Assembly: GCF_001949145.1 (NCBI RefSeq)
Contig: NW_019091369.1
Coordinates: 838,767-900,766 of the forward strand
DNA from: Acanthaster planci
Taxonomy: Eukaryota > Echinodermata > Asteroidea > Valvatida > Acanthasteridae
Reading direction: 5' to 3'
Length of the DNA stretch: 62,000 nucleotides
Positions 33,844 through 47,587 of this stretch are shown here, piece after piece. Under the pieces are notes generated by a model. It had not been told where the DNA came from, made no database searches, and saw only the letters and a program-made list of their open reading frames with translations. The position numbers and the translations under genes are program-made. Position 1 is the first letter of the stretch. Each line of letters begins with the position of its first letter.

Positions 33844-35358
33844 GTAAGTATCACATTTAGAATGATGGGAAGGTGAAAGAATGTCCGATTTATTTTGGCA
33901 CAACTGTAGGCCTTGCATGCTGACCACTAAAACAACAGAATCCATTCTGCGGTTGACTTCGTGCGGGGTCGCCATGCACTTCTCACCCCGCTTGTGAAAC
34001 GAGTGATCCCGTGTTCGTCGGTCCATGATCGGTCCGGATTGTGGGATTCTCCCCCCCAAAATGTTATGCAAGCTTTCGCGTAGGCTGATGACATGCATGG
34101 CTGGTGGGCTAATCATGAAGATGGAAATTAGAACATCGCACTGTTTATGCATGTTTCATGGTTGGTCACTTCGTTTTAAAAAAACCTGCTGAACTAAACG
34201 ATATGATCACTTTCCTTCATTTGGATTCAGTGTGAAGTATAGAACAACTAGTTCAAGCGTAGGCCCAAAGCACAACGTTTTAATTGTCTGCACCAAAATT
34301 TAGGTCACATTTATTTATTATGTGACATTCATCATTTTGGCCCAAAATTTTGCTTTAAAATCAGCTTCAAAATTCAGTCTCTACTTTTCACCAAACAAAT
34401 GGTGTCACCATTACCAGATCACATCATGTGCAATTTTTTTTTTGTTGGACAGAATAAACATAACATGTGCATAATTAACATTACGATGCCACATGGTTTT
34501 TACGTAGTCCAAGTGGACTCTTTGGAAATATTTTCTCACCATGCTAACAACACTGGACCATCTCTGATCTTTGCTAAATTCTCTGTCTTCCTGTTGTTTG
34601 CAACTTGAGGTTGGTAAAATAACCATACTTTGAGAGCAGAGAGAATTTTATGATGTCAAGAATAGTTTCTAATCCATTTTTCTTATTCATCGCCTAAACC
34701 CTGACAAAGTGGACATAGAGTTTCCATGCCTGTTTCATTTCACTTGCTTTTCTTGCATTTGCTAGAGGAAATTTTCTGACAGCATGACATGTACTGTGTG
34801 TACATTTAAAAAAGTCCACAAAATCTGCAACAAAGTGGCACCCGAAAATGTCCATTTTCCCATGATCATGAGGCCCTGCTTATTTTACCAGACAAATTGA
34901 AGCACTTTGTTCAGTTATTTCCAATCCAATTTCTATCAACCTTTTATTTCACCAGTGACTTAGTGAATAAAAAATAAGTGCTAAGTTCGTGAATACATGT
35001 ATATGCAACTTCAACCAAGAAACGACTAGTACATCTTGTTTAGTGGCATAACTTGAGGTCTAGGGGGGGCATGACCTATGTACATCTGCACATCTATGTT
35101 CTATAAGCGTGCATGTACATGTACAACTCTGAAGTACGGTCATGTTGAATATATCGTGTCATTCAAATCTCAGACAACATGATGATTGACAAGACATGTC
35201 GCAACACTTACATGTACGCCTTGCGGTGATGTTCGATTTCATGGATGAAGGTTGAACACATGTACTCCAAGACCTCTGTTCCTTCCTTTAGTGGCTGTTT
35301 GCATGTACATTGTACGTGTTGATAATCGCCATGTTTTCGATGGACATTCGGGTTGCAG

Positions 35359-35401
35359 TTCAGACAGTTCAAGAGATTTCAGCTCCAAAAATACAATCTG
35401 G
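35359..35401 (+). CDS. Unrecognised + strand gene, exon 2
   Basis: This 43-nt exon has acceptor CGGGTTGCAG and donor TGG/GTAAAA. With the preceding AG it gives SSDSSRDFSSKNTIW and ends in phase 0. The composition (Ser, Asp, Lys) matches the following exons. The frame stays open after the donor to 35617, so a retained or longer exon cannot be excluded. Confidence 0.5.
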
Positions 35402-37572
35402 GTAAAACCATATGGAAATGAACCAGTCGGAGTGGGATCTGGCCGTTACTGGCCGTTGCATTACTATCGAGAAGAAAAAACCCAATTTTTAATTGCCCAG
35501 CCCCCTGCCAGGCCAGGAAAAACAAACTTAGTCTCAGTGTCAACCAGCCTGAGCTTTGGGATCACCACCACCACCACCAACTCCTATTCTTTACTTTCTT
35601 TCACACCAGGCGTCTGAACAGCTAGTGCATGTCCACCACCTGGAAACCTTTTGTTGCACTGTCACTGAAAAGAAAAGTACCACCCCACAGCCACTTTGGC
35701 CCTTTTTTGTTACATCAAGAGTTTGATCACCAGCTGAGTGAGTACCAGACAGGGGGCTTGGAGTGTCATGGAGCCACATTGCCAAGATTCGCCGCCCGGA
35801 CTGATGAGCATTTTTGGATTGGAACTCAATACCTATTGAAGTCGTGGACAGAGCGGTTTGTCTGAACAACTCGGATATAACTGATGTCAGAATGGGTGCG
35901 CAAAATGGTAAAGCATATGATTCTGCTAATGACAGTAAGTATTGGTGATATCACGTACTGCGTAACCGGGTCGTTGTAGGGACATAGCACTGACAGATTC
36001 CATCATCCCTTACTGCCAGCAGTGGCACATCATATATCACAGGCTCTCTGCTTTTTGTGGCTGACTTTTTTGCATGCCTTCATTCCAGGAGGCATGTAAA
36101 GAGTTGAGTGATGTGGGGAAACCTGATACATGTTTGATCTACTGGTATTTTTTATCATCTGCAGAGTAATTGAACTCTACCAGAGATAAGAGTATTACAA
36201 ACACTGTTCATTGAATATGTGCTGGACAAATGATGCACCAGAGTCAAATTGTACATTCCTTTTTTTTTTTTTTATTGGAACAGTACTATTCGTTTGTAAA
36301 TTTCTAGTTTGTACAACTATATAGCTGTTTGCTTTTTCTGTCTGGAAAGAAGTTAATGGCTTTTTCCTTCCAAATGCAGTAAATTTGTAAATCCATGCAC
36401 AATTTCTTTGACTGTAATCCTCCTGAACGAAGAAAGTGAAAAAAGAGCAACTTGGTTCAAATGCTGTTGTATCCGTTCGTGGTTGGATTTGGCAGACAAT
36501 ACAAGTGACTGGTATTCAGCACGCTATATGCTTTGTAACTGCAAAGTGGCAAGGCAGGTGCCGGTTAAAATCACTGTGCTGTGCAATGCTGCATAATTGT
36601 CTGAGCTGCATTTTGTCCCGTTCCGGGATATTTTGTTGCATTCTCTTGATACTTTGTGTAGCAGGTTGCCTCTGGTAGACATGATTGATAGGCCTAAGGG
36701 TTTAAACTGCCAAAGGCCAGAGAATTTTAAACAGTTTCAGAACAATCTTGCATACACCACTAAAACTGGTCACGTTTTAACTAAACTGGCTATGTATAGT
36801 TTTGTAATTTTTCAACCTTGTTAGAATCTTAATTTTGTCTACTTTATTGGCATTAGGAAGTGAAAAATTACCCTGTCAGCCATTAGTGTAGTTATACATA
36901 CGTGTACATACCCTGATGTACATTCATGGCACCTGTAGTTGCTAAAAATATGCAGTGCAAAACATTTCTTCTTGAAATGTTTCATTCAAAGGTCTTAGGC
37001 CAGACAGTCACATTCCAATAGTCAGTTTTTATCCCCAAAGTTACTAGTGACTGTAACAGACTGACTTGGTGTGAGGCACATGCAATTGCCTTTTCCAATT
37101 GATTTATGCTTCTAAGCAAGGAAATTAATGGATCATACATGCACCCTTGCTCTCTGATCATCTTGCAAACAGGTTTATCTGTTGACAATCCTGTTAATGT
37201 ACTGTGGGCATTTTACTCAGCCAACAGCTCTTAATAGGTTACAGGTGTTGAAGTTGATAAACGATAGCACTTGGCCCACCCCATGTAACAGATTTATCGG
37301 CCCATATTTGACACTGTCTGGGTGTCTCTCTAGCCAGGAGGGACAATAATAATTTGTTCTTGTTTCTCCAGGCTCTATTGTCAAAATTGCTTTAGAATTA
37401 TTTTGTCTTGGCAGCTGGAAACTGGAAGTTGACCATTTCAGCATTTTGTATTGGACCCAGGGTGCATGTATAGTTGATTTTGTCAAAATCTGTAGAAAGA
37501 TTCGTCTGAAAGTACTAGCAATGGTGAGGTGACTGCAGACTTTCTGCATTTGATGTGTCTTTGTTCCCACAG

Positions 37573-37605
37573 TCTACAGAGTATTCCGGATACTCGTCAA
37601 CTGAG
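37573..37605 (+). CDS. Unrecognised + strand gene, exon 3
   Basis: This 33-nt, 11-codon micro-exon is phase 0 at both ends, with acceptor TTGTTCCCACAG and donor GAG/GTACAA. It encodes STEYSGYSSTE. A second donor 12 nt later (GGA/GTACGC) would add VQGV-type codons in the same phase. It repeats the S-T-E-x-Y theme seen in the next exon. Confidence 0.5.
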
Positions 37606-38593
37606 GTACAAGGAGTACGCAGGACAAACTTTGGAAAACTGCCAGCATAGCCATTTTAATTAGGGAATTAAGAATGTATTCATTTGGGCATTGAGCCAAG
37701 GTACAAGATATACAGGTATTTGGGCAGACTTTTTTAGGGAAACTCCTGCTTTAAAATTGATCAGTTTTGACAATCCACATGTTTATGAAAATGGCTACAC
37801 TTACACCTGACTATATGATTTATAAAACGTACTATGAACTTCATACATACGGAAATTACTGTGTACATATACATGTCCCTAGAGCTTACTCGTACAACAC
37901 GAACATGTTTCAAGGCTTGGTGATGCTCATGTACTGTACCATTCCTCCTTGCTGCTAGGGGTACTCTAGTGCTCAACGTCCATCACTACCAGCCCAATGA
38001 TAAGACCCAGCCCTAGCCTCTTTCTAATTCTAATTTACCAACCCCAGCTTTCGGTGCTGCACTTTGCTTCAAATTGTTCAAATACATGTAGCTGTCAGTC
38101 TGTCAGGTATGTATGTCTCTCTGCCTGCATGTACAATGTATCACCTGACATTGGACATGGGAGGTGGGAGGGACAAAACACAAGGTCTCTGTAAGTGTTT
38201 ATATTGGGGGGGGGGCACTTTGCTAACAAGTGTAACAATGAACAGGCCCCACCATGTAATCTGAGGGCAATCACTGACCCATAAGAGAGTGAGTGCTTGG
38301 TAAGAAGTGCTCTTAAATCTGGGAAAATGTGCTGTCCTCGCAACCTGCCACATCTTGAGGTTTGAACAATTTGCTGGAATTTTTGATGAGTTGGCAATCA
38401 TCCTGTTTACTGAAAAAGGAACTGAATGAAAATCTTATGGCTCTTTGTTTTTGTTTGTCTTGGAGAACTTTAATTGATTCAAATAAGCGTTTTGCAAGTT
38501 ACATGTATTTGAATAAAATCTGGTCTGAGGTCTTTGAATTCACGTGAACATACTTTGAATTCTTCATACTAAAGATGCTGTTGTGATACCTGA

Positions 38594-38731
38594 TGATTTG
38601 GGGCAAGCTTTGCTTTGTTACATACGAGACGCTTTGCAACACTACACTGTTCTCAATAGATTAGAAAGGCACTAAGGAACCAGTCCATTCCAGAGATGAT
38701 AGTCGCTATGCAAAAGCTTGCCCCGAATCAC
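38594..38731. mobile_element. Small fold-back element
   Basis: GATTTGGGGCAAGCTTTGC at 38594-38612 is inverted at 38710-38731 as GCAAAAGCTTGCCCCGAATC. The arms are about 20 bp with two mismatches and a one-base gap, and the loop is about 97 bp. Non-coding, in the intron between exons 3 and 4 of the + strand gene. Confidence 0.65.
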
Positions 38732-40270
38732 AAAGTACATGTATAGCAACATTATCTTTAGTCTAGAGAATTCCAATTGTTACGTTTATATAGACAATCA
38801 GGTAACTCAGTGTACCAGATTTTATTCAAATTTAACTCGCAAATGGCTTCTTCTTCTTAGCTCATATGCATAAATTTGTGTCAAAGTTGCAAATTCGTAC
38901 CCCGGGGTGCATTTAATAATTAGTACGACGCATGAATAAGTGTACCATGATCAACAATGAAGACACATGCGTACATGGTTTGCCAGTACTGCTAAATATT
39001 GCACTATGGAATGTGCCTCTGTTGGTTGAAATAGTGTCTTTACATTAAGTTGATTAACGTGTCTGCATATGACCTGCCCACATGCATGGTACCATACAAG
39101 TGTATTCCAATCATAGTCACCAAATTGGCTTGTATCGTGTAGCTATTGTACATGTATTCATTTCATGTCTGTTTGAAGATTTACATCGGATGAGAACGTT
39201 CAAAGTCTTCCTCCTTTTTTCTAGCCAGGTTATTTTTTTTGAATATTACTTTAACAAGTTCACATTGTACCCTGTTGCAAAAAAATCACTCTGCAGATAT
39301 TTGATTGCACACCTTCAGTGGTATGCTCATGGCTACATCTATACAATGCACAACAGCAAAGCTACATGTATATGTACCCTCACATTTTTGGTACTTTTTT
39401 GAAAGCTTAGGCCTTTGTCACTTGGCACCACATAAGGTCATGAATGTCAGCCCAATTATCAATGTTAAAAGAACGGTGAACATTGAATTATGTCTTGGTA
39501 CATTGGGTAACAATGCTGAGAAATTTCACACTATTTGGACACACTGCAAGACAGACTACATCAACATGCAGAGTGAAATGTACAGTATGCGTGAGCCTGG
39601 TGACTGACAACACTTTCAGTCCTACCTGTGTGTCTAAATAAGTTGTACCGGGAAAAAAATTAACATACATGTACTTGAAAGACCCTTCAGGCAATTCCAC
39701 TGTAACATGCCCATGTAGTTTTGTTACATTTTAAATTAAGCAGTGTTGCACCACTCTTTGACAGGTGCAGGGTACCAGTATCAACATGTTATAGGGATCA
39801 ATCCTGCATGTTGGTACCATGGATACATTTTACCAGCATTTAGAAAACAGCCAGATTCAGAGGTTGTTTTATTTAAATTGTGAGCTGCATGTAATCACAG
39901 ATATTTATGTAACCTTGTTTAGTTAAAAGATTGATAAGGATTTTAAAAATGCATGTCTTTGCAAGCAAAGTTCCTCCAAGTGGGATATCTGTAAGTACTC
40001 ATGGGGTCTCATATTGCCCAAACCTCTTGGCCTGATGAAAGCTGGCATTGAGATTGTTCTTGTGCATTACATTTATTACAAATTGCAAGTATTGGATTTA
40101 AACCAAGAGGACCTGAAGTGCTCTTTCCGTCTGTCGTCCATTGTGTAGGTTCATGTATCTCACAGCATCACAGTTAATAATATGTCATACATTTCTTTGA
40201 AGTAATAAGCTTTTGTGTCTCAATCTTGCGTCTTTTCTTCAAAGGAAGGGCAGGTGGCAGCATTTCTCAG

Positions 40271-40340
40271 TCTGACAGCACTGAAGACTATAATTTTTCA
40301 TCAGCTGCACAGTCACCGTCTTGCACCAACTCAAGTGCAG
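40271..40340 (+). CDS. Unrecognised + strand gene, exon 4
   Basis: This 70-nt exon has acceptor GGCAGCATTTCTCAG and a strong donor, GCAG/GTAAGT. It encodes SDSTEDYNFSSAAQSPSCTN and SSA, and ends in phase 1. The S-D-S-T-E-D-Y string echoes exons 2 and 3. An earlier acceptor at 40253 opens a different frame but does not join the next exon, so I prefer the start given here. Confidence 0.55.
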
Positions 40341-41936
40341 GTAAGTTGATGTTTTATACAGGGCTGTGTTTATCGTGATATATGTTTGAAATGACAGCAG
40401 TGATTTCAAATGGCCTTTTTTTTACCCAACGCACCTTCATATGGACTTGTACCACCGAGTAATCCTGTGCTGAAATTTGAATCCAAACAAACAGGACAGG
40501 TCATACATGAACATGTACATGTGTGCTTGCCTGAAGCACTGGACTTTAAGGTTTCTTACTGTAACATTTACCAATGGAGGCTGATAATTTATTCTGGGAA
40601 TAACCTTACAGGTACCTTACACTTACAGGGCCGATTTGGGGAAGGGTGTTGTTACCAAAGAGCTAAGGTGAAACTTAGGAGGGTGTGTTTAGGTGCTGTT
40701 GTTGAACATGTACATGTTCATGCAACATTAAAAAATGCAATATTAATTGGATTTTGCTGTGACAGGTGAAGTTCACAAATGCAGTCACTATAAAAGAATC
40801 AAAATTATATGCCAAATACCTTACAAACCAATTTCCTCTTTTGGGATTTGTTTAGTTTCTGTGTGTTGTACTATATTCCCTTTTTTTTTTTACTTCTTGT
40901 GAGTTGCTTTTTACAAGTACAAACAACTTACTGATTTTGCTTTGCACTAGTAACTTTAAATTTCCAGTTTCCATTCACCAGAATTTTCTATAGATGTCAT
41001 GAGGTTATAAAAAAATTTCCAGAGAAGAATTATGGTACGGTTACCAGAAAAGTGTCATTCGTAAAAAGATGTAAAAACCTAATGTAATTGTCCTACTTTG
41101 TGAGAGGGTTTTCCCCTTGTCTTGTTTCCCCTCATGATGGAATTGACAAAAACGCAAGTATCTCAGCTCAAGGGGTAGGCTGCTTTTTGTCATGCTTACA
41201 GTCAAGGTCTATTGCTTTGAAAACAGGCAAAATATTTCCATTTTATTCCAGGCATCTTATTGGCAAAGCAAGTTTTAGTGTTGTAATTGGCACGCTGGAA
41301 TGTCTGCCAAAAAGGGTACATTCCTTTGCACTGTGATCCTAGCTGTTCCGTCGATCTCCTTAATCTGTAAACTGTCTTGCTAGCTGGCAGCATTGGTGCC
41401 CGGCCCTTTGTTGTGGGTTATGTAAGCCCTCTAATTAACATCAAAAGCCGCTTTTGTGCACCTGCATGTCGGAGTACCAGCTCAACATTGTTTGGCTTCA
41501 ATAGCAGAATAGCCAAGAAAGTAGCCGCTTTGAAGGGTTGTCATCCATTGTGCCGACTGTTGACTTGTGTTTACTGCTCTGATACTAGGCTCAGAGCAGA
41601 TGGCATACAAATACCGGTACATGATGCAGGATTAACTCCACTAAACACAAGGGCATCAAAAATACTAGCCTTGTTACAAGCTGCTTATTGATTATTGAGG
41701 ACTGCAAGATTGAGAGCGTGTTTGCAGGGATCAGTTGGTGCAAATGAAAATTCTACGCGTAATTTTTCTGTATAGTTTGCCCTTGTTTGATAACATTTGG
41801 AATATAATGTGCACTAGCCTTATTTGTTCAGCTGTCACTCCATGTACATGTACTGTATTCATATAACATCAGAAAACTTCGGAATCATACCCCAAATTAT
41901 TGTTTTAGTTTATTTATATCTGATCATCCAACAGTG

Positions 41937-42165
41937 CCTTTAGCACCAATTACAGGTTGATAATGAGTGAAGTGGATAATGAAGAAATGTTCAGTTTTAA
42001 AAGTGGGAGGAAACCCCCCCCCCCGGATAAATGGTTCGGGGAAAACCCACGGACTCAGGGATTGAAAAACCCAATCCACATGTGGACTGAGCTGAATTCG
42101 AACCCAGGCCTCCCTCCTCCCCAGGGGTAGAAGGCAAGGAAAGAAACACTGCGCCAACCTGACTC
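41937..42165 (-). mobile_element. tRNA-derived SINE, minus-strand copy
   Basis: Read on the minus strand, the element starts GAGTCAGGTTGGCGCAGTGT, which contains a box A-like GGTTGGCGCAGTG. Then comes box B-like GGGTTCGAATTC at about 42094-42105. The body GTGGATTGGGTTTTTCA and the CTGAACATTTCTTCATT segment are shared with the + strand copy at 59965. The tRNA-like 5' region and shared body define one SINE family. It carries a poly-G run that is absent from the other copy. Confidence 0.82.
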
Positions 42166-43579
42166 TTGCAGAATGGAGACAGTATCTAGGCTAGTATCTT
42201 GCCAAAAACTGGATAAAAAACAACTCTGAGTGTCTGCTGTTAAACTTTTTTCGTGAATCATGGTGGATAGTTTTGACCCACTTACATACGGGGGGGATAC
42301 CACCCTGTGCCACTTTACATGTATACACACATCAAGCACCGGTATGTCTTTACCCTGAAGTCAGGGACATTTTAGAAATAGAATACTAACCTTTCAAATG
42401 CAACGATGCATGCATTTCAGAATTTTGTGTGTGTCCATTTTACAGAACAGAGAGCTTAATCCAGGAATACCGAATAGTTGCTTGTCTGCAGGTAGTTTTC
42501 AGATCTACACAATGGTTTTTGAGGTCAAACACCCCATCGGATGGAGACAGTATGTCTGAGTGTGAATAGTTGAACCTGAATGACAGTCACATACGAACGC
42601 ACTTTAATAGTTAATGCAAAGCTGACGAATTTCCCGCATTACAGTACCGTTTCTCATTTTGGTGAGGAAAAAATTTTTCTGTAAATCGCTATTTGAATAG
42701 CTGGTTATCAAAAACATAATGGGATAGTTACTGCTGGAAAGTGTATTTTGACATGATTTCTTAGCTTTGTGAATGTTCAGTGCACTAAAAGTTTATGCCT
42801 ATTTCATAATATTGTTGCTCATTTTGACCGATGCCTTTTCCAAACTAAACACAGTACTGTTGGATATATATTGTTTAAATACTCAAAGCTCAGTCAGCTC
42901 AAAGTGTATCAATGATTGAAATCAGCCATCAATGTCGTTTACTTAAAGTCATTATCAACAACTCCAGTTGACCAGGTTTTTAAAATGAAATCTACATTTT
43001 GTACATGTACGTAGTTTAGTGTCAGGTGTTGACAGTTTACATGTCATGCATACCGGTTCCTCAGCTCAGAGTAAACTCAATGTACATATACATGTCCATG
43101 CTTGTACAAGCACTTGGAAGCATGTGTGACAGATTGTCCCAAGTTCAGTCTCATTGCTATAAGTCTTGGATACAAACAGAAGAATTTCCTGAATAAACAC
43201 TGAATGTACTATATTTACATACCAGTAAATGTTGTCATGTACACGTGTACATGTGCCCTTCATGGCTTGACAACTTAGAACTCTGTCTCTGTGGATTTCC
43301 ATTGAGTATTTAATCATAAAAATAAATTTCTAGTTAAACCTGTTTTGTGTTAAGCTTATATAAATCCGATATGATTGAGGACACATGTCCTCTCTGGTTT
43401 GACAACTGTTACTTCATTCAGCCTCTCTCATTGCTTTTTTACCACCCTCTCAATCCACTACATGTACTAGTCTCGGCTGAAGGGCCACAGGTGGCGGAGT
43501 TCTTGTGAGTTTTAGTGCTAATGGTTTTTGTCAATGGCAATTATAATCAGATTATTGGGCTGCCCTGCTGCTCAACCAG

Positions 43580-43713
43580 ATGCCCAGGGCAAGGGAAATT
43601 ACGGATCCCAAGTGGGCCAGGGGAATGTCAGTTCTGACTTGATGTCTGAGAGTGATATAAAAGGGCTAGACCTCAGCAGTAAAGTGCTCCCAAATGCAGA
43701 AACTGTTGAAATG
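43580..43713 (+). CDS. Unrecognised + strand gene, exon 5
   Basis: This 134-nt exon has acceptor TGCTGCTCAACCAG and donor ATG/GTGAGA. With the G from exon 4 it encodes D-AQGKGNYGSQVGQGNVSSDL, then MSESDIKGLDLSSKVLPN and AETVEM, ending in phase 0. It is hydrophilic, low in complexity and without hydrophobic core segments, consistent with a disordered linker. It is the longest well-supported exon of this gene. Confidence 0.62.
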
Positions 43714-43946
43714 GTGAGAAATTGTAGGTCTAGCGGGGACTTGCGCTGCTTTAAAGTTTCAAGTTAAACTCTTTGTTACTGAAATCCCAAGCCATTTCCT
43801 TGTACCACTCATCATACAAACATATCGGCACATGACATGGCTATTTCAAAGTTTTGTATCTACTGGTACAATACTGGTAAATGTGGTTGCTACATTCATT
43901 CATGTCTTTGATGTCTTTTCTTCTCCATCCATTACACTCACTGAAT

Positions 43947-44001
43947 AACCCTAACCCTCCTCAATCCTTCACCTGTTGGAGGACTGAGGAGTGTTAGGGT
44001 T
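43947..44001. repeat. Hairpin with telomere-like CCCTAA/TTAGGG arms
   Basis: The left arm AACCCTAACCCTCCTCAATCC is complementary to the right arm GGACTGAGGAGTGTTAGGGTT, with 19 of 21 positions paired and a 13-base loop. The outer ends carry one to two telomere-like units. In the intron between exons 5 and 6 of the + strand gene. Confidence 0.85.
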
Positions 44002-45585
44002 AAGGTTGTACATTTTCCTCATGCTACCTACATGTACATGTAGCTTACAAGATGCACCTAGTCAGACACTTTTTGGTTTTTGTATTTAGAAGTTGCAACT
44101 TTTGTCCTGTGACACCTGGTCTACAATGGGCTATTTTGTTTGGGGTTTCCTTGTTTGGTTACACTAATGCAAATAATCTTAGCTAGTGAAACGCTTTTTT
44201 TTTTTTTACTACCTAGAGGCAGATGTTGATGGCCCATTTTCAAATACTGGCTAAAACGGTGAACCTTTTAATGTAATTTACTCTTAATGCAGTTTACTCA
44301 GACATATATTTTTAGCTGCTGGTTTTGTTAGTCAAGTTGTAGTCCCAACATACTGCACGTGTATGTGTACATCTGATCTTGTGCCTCAGTAATACGGTAC
44401 ATTCCTGCGTTCATGTTCTGTACATTGATGTTCTGCTACTTGTCCAAGTTCATTGTCTACGTGTGCACCTGCATGCTCAGTTGCACAGACGCTGTCTTGG
44501 GGGCAGAATAGGTTTATTTTTCTTGTCAAGTGTCTGCGCGGTTGTTAGGTTGCACGCCTCACTCTTGAGGATGTATCTGACCCTGAAAGCATACGTGAAC
44601 TTGGCCTCAAGTACCCACCTGTACTGTTCACAAGTTCACGTACCAGTGCAAGGATACACATGGCTTACTTGGAATCATGTCTGAGATGGCCACAGTGTCA
44701 GAGGATTTCCTGAGTTCACTTGACTTTGTTAATTGTTGTTGGACAAGTAGGGGGCTGTGATGTCATTTGAGGTACAATGTACATGTTATTATAGTGCATG
44801 CATCTTGTCATGACGGTATAAACTTGCTCTCAAATTCGTGGTGCCTACCAGGACAGTACTGGTAGGGTAGAGCAGATGCACAAGGAGTACCGTCTTGATT
44901 GTTGTTGGCGGCTGTAGTGATGGTCAAACTTTTACCATCAGAGTTGGGGTACATGTACATGTACTTGTGTCTTGGATTTATGGAGACCATCAGAAATTGT
45001 GCGGAGGCAGGATACATATTACTACGTGGCTTGGAAAGTCTAGATGGTTGTACATTTGTGCAATTTTTTCAGAAACCTGTTTGTATACGTGAGCCACGCG
45101 AAACACAATGTACCGGTAAGGTAACTACATTTTGGAAGTACATGTAGCTATTACCGGTATCCTGGTACCTGTAAGAGTGACAACAGGGGTCTTCAAAATG
45201 CCAAATTTTAGCCCATTTTTCTACCTCTTTGTCCATGTGCATACATGTACCGGTACGGTACGTGCATGAGGACAGTCTACTCTGTCTGGAAATTTTGCAG
45301 CACATACTGCTGGCTGACGTACTAGACGATTGTTGTTAAGATTGAAGTATTGTTATATTTCCTGTCTATGTGTACCTCTTCAAGTACACCCACATGCAGT
45401 GCTGCCTAAAAACATCCCAAGCAGGCTTTAATTGTGTGAGAGAGATTGATGGATAGCCAACTCCAATTTGATTTGGCAGTTGAATGGAGTTGAACTTAAG
45501 ATGCACCAATGCATGTGTGCCGGCTCACCTCCCACAAAATGCCAAAAACCAGTCCAGAGATCACAATGTCTTCCTTTTGCTGTAG

Positions 45586-45634
45586 GTCAAACCCATGCCA
45601 GAGTACACCTACCCTTTCTATGAACAAAATACAG
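45586..45634 (+). CDS. Unrecognised + strand gene, exon 6
   Basis: This 49-nt exon has a very good acceptor (TTCCTTTTGCTGTAG) and donor ACAG/GTAGAA. It encodes VKPMPEYTYPFYEQNT, starting in phase 0 and ending in phase 1. The Tyr/Pro-rich short motif may be a peptide-binding site, but no family is recognised. Confidence 0.58.
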
Positions 45635-45732
45635 GTAGAAGCCAACACAACGTTGAGTTGGCTGAATATTGGCTGCATAACAGGGAATGCGTGGGTTCAT
45701 TACGTGTACATGTACATTTTATCTTAGTACAG

Positions 45733-45761
45733 CATTGAATTTTGGCACTTGGATCAGCCAG
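45733..45761 (+). CDS. Unrecognised + strand gene, possible micro-exon 7
   Basis: Acceptor TTATCTTAGTACAG and donor CAG/GTACCT enclose 29 nt that give A-LNFGTWISQ and restore phase 0 for the next exon. The frame is open to 45896, so the exon could be longer. The phases are compatible, but the donor is only moderate. Confidence 0.35.
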
Positions 45762-46385
45762 GTACCTTTGCGTCAGTATCAGCCAGCACTGCAAAATGGA
45801 AGTATGAATACACCTACATACGGGGAGGGGACGAAATCTGTACACATGTCCAATGTACCCATACTATCAAGCAACATTGTCAGTCTACGAATCTGAACAA
45901 GTTGTAGGCCCACCAGGTATGTGTAAGTTGTTCAGCATTCGCTGAGCGGTACATCATGCCTTTCATTGTAGACGTCACAGTGGAAAGAGAAGAGGAAACA
46001 ATGTACACTTTGACAAATAAACTTTTTGACAAGTTGGTTTTAAGTTTAAAAACAAGCTTACTTAATCTTCCCAGGAAGGAAAAACTGAGTTTACTTTGTT
46101 TTTTATGTCTACTTTTCATTTATCGGTAATATCCAGAGGAAATGTGGAGTTGTGTGTATACTGCAGTGGAGACTGGACCGAGTATAGCCATTTATCAAAG
46201 TTTAATATCTATGTTACCAGTAATTCCTAGATTTTGAATAAATTCAGAATTTTTAGTCAGGGAGCCATGCTACATTTGTTACATCAGTAATCATGTTATG
46301 CATTGCAACTTATTCTCCAAGTTTCCTCTTTAAACTTCACGAGAAGTAAACCCCAAAGAACTTATGAATCTTTTTCTCTGTTTAG

Positions 46386-46491
46386 GTAGAAAGTAAATCG
46401 GCTCCCAAACCTAAAAGCAACTTGTCCAATAGTCTCAAATGCAGGGGGCCTGCACATTCCGTCAGTCAGCTGTGTCACCTTCAGAAACAGG
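46386..46491 (+). CDS. Unrecognised + strand gene, exon 8
   Basis: This 106-nt exon has acceptor TTTTTCTCTGTTTAG and donor CAGG/GTACTT. It encodes VESKSAPKPKSNLSNSLKCR and GPAHSVSQLCHLQKQ, ending in phase 1. The opening is Lys/Pro/Ser-rich; the second half has two cysteines and a histidine. No domain is recognised. Confidence 0.55.
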
Positions 46492-47587
46492 GTACTTTAG
46501 TCCTGTACAGTATTTGGCCCACATTTATTAGACATTCGTGTATAAAACAGAAATGTTTCTTAGCTTACATGTACGTTGTACATAAAATCATGAGCCCATG
46601 GACTGTAAGTCTGTTCTGTTGTCTTTGTCTAAAACATGAACAGATACACATGTTACATGTATGTTAGTTTGTAGAACTTGTCACTTGCCCTAGCTTTGCA
46701 TATTCGTTAGGTTCCAGAAACAGTCTCGTTCTGCCTACCAAGCTCACAAAATGCCCTGCCCAGCATTCCACATTGTGGCTATGACCCCACACCGGCTTGT
46801 CTGAAGCAAATTACAGTTCAGTCTCCCGGAAACATTCCTCTGCTGCGTGTCATTATTCAATTTTTGTCCCTTCCCCGGGAGTCATAAGTTCAGAGGAGCA
46901 TGTGGCAAATCAAAGGTCAGAATTTTAAATTGCTCGGACTTATGCTTTTATATTTGTCACACAACTGCCTTTTCACATTTTGGCATACCACTGAGGATTA
47001 AATTGTGATACTATCAATGGAGTATGTACATGTACATGTACTTCGTTTGTGCCTTGTCCATAACGTATTGTATGTGACCACTCTGCATATTTTTCACTTC
47101 TGGGGTGAGACCTTCTATTTCCTTCCCCACTTAATGCAAGATAAGGAATGCTTTCCTCTGTCAGACTTGTCAAACTTTGTCAGACGTGGAATTGATCAAA
47201 TACCAATCCTTGTTCTATGTTTTCAACTTTTTTTTTCAAGGCTTGGAGTAAAATGAGGTCATACCTGAATGTAAATCCCAATGGTGTCACTTGAGAGAGA
47301 GGAAAAGAAAAATTATCTCAGCCCAATAAAGCTAAAAGAAGCTTTACAAGAGATGTACATTGGGCTTTGGTCTTGAGCTGTGTAATTTCCAAGCTCTACT
47401 TCTTTCTTGGAATTGTGAGGGAAATGATCTCCAGCTTGTCTGGGTGGCAAATGATACCAGCACAAAGTACTGGTGTTTAGATCCAGAAATTCATAGCAAT
47501 ATACATACAATGTAGTACCGTATGTAAAATGATCAGATTATTGCAGTACGACCACTGAGTTGTCAAATCCCAATACGAGTCATAGAG

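Noticed and set aside
33751-34152. 133-codon minus-strand ORF with MATPHEVNRRMDS, considered as the first exon of the CARF-like gene
   Set aside because: It has no acceptable splice donor in the right phase and overlaps the opposite-strand exon with a consensus donor.
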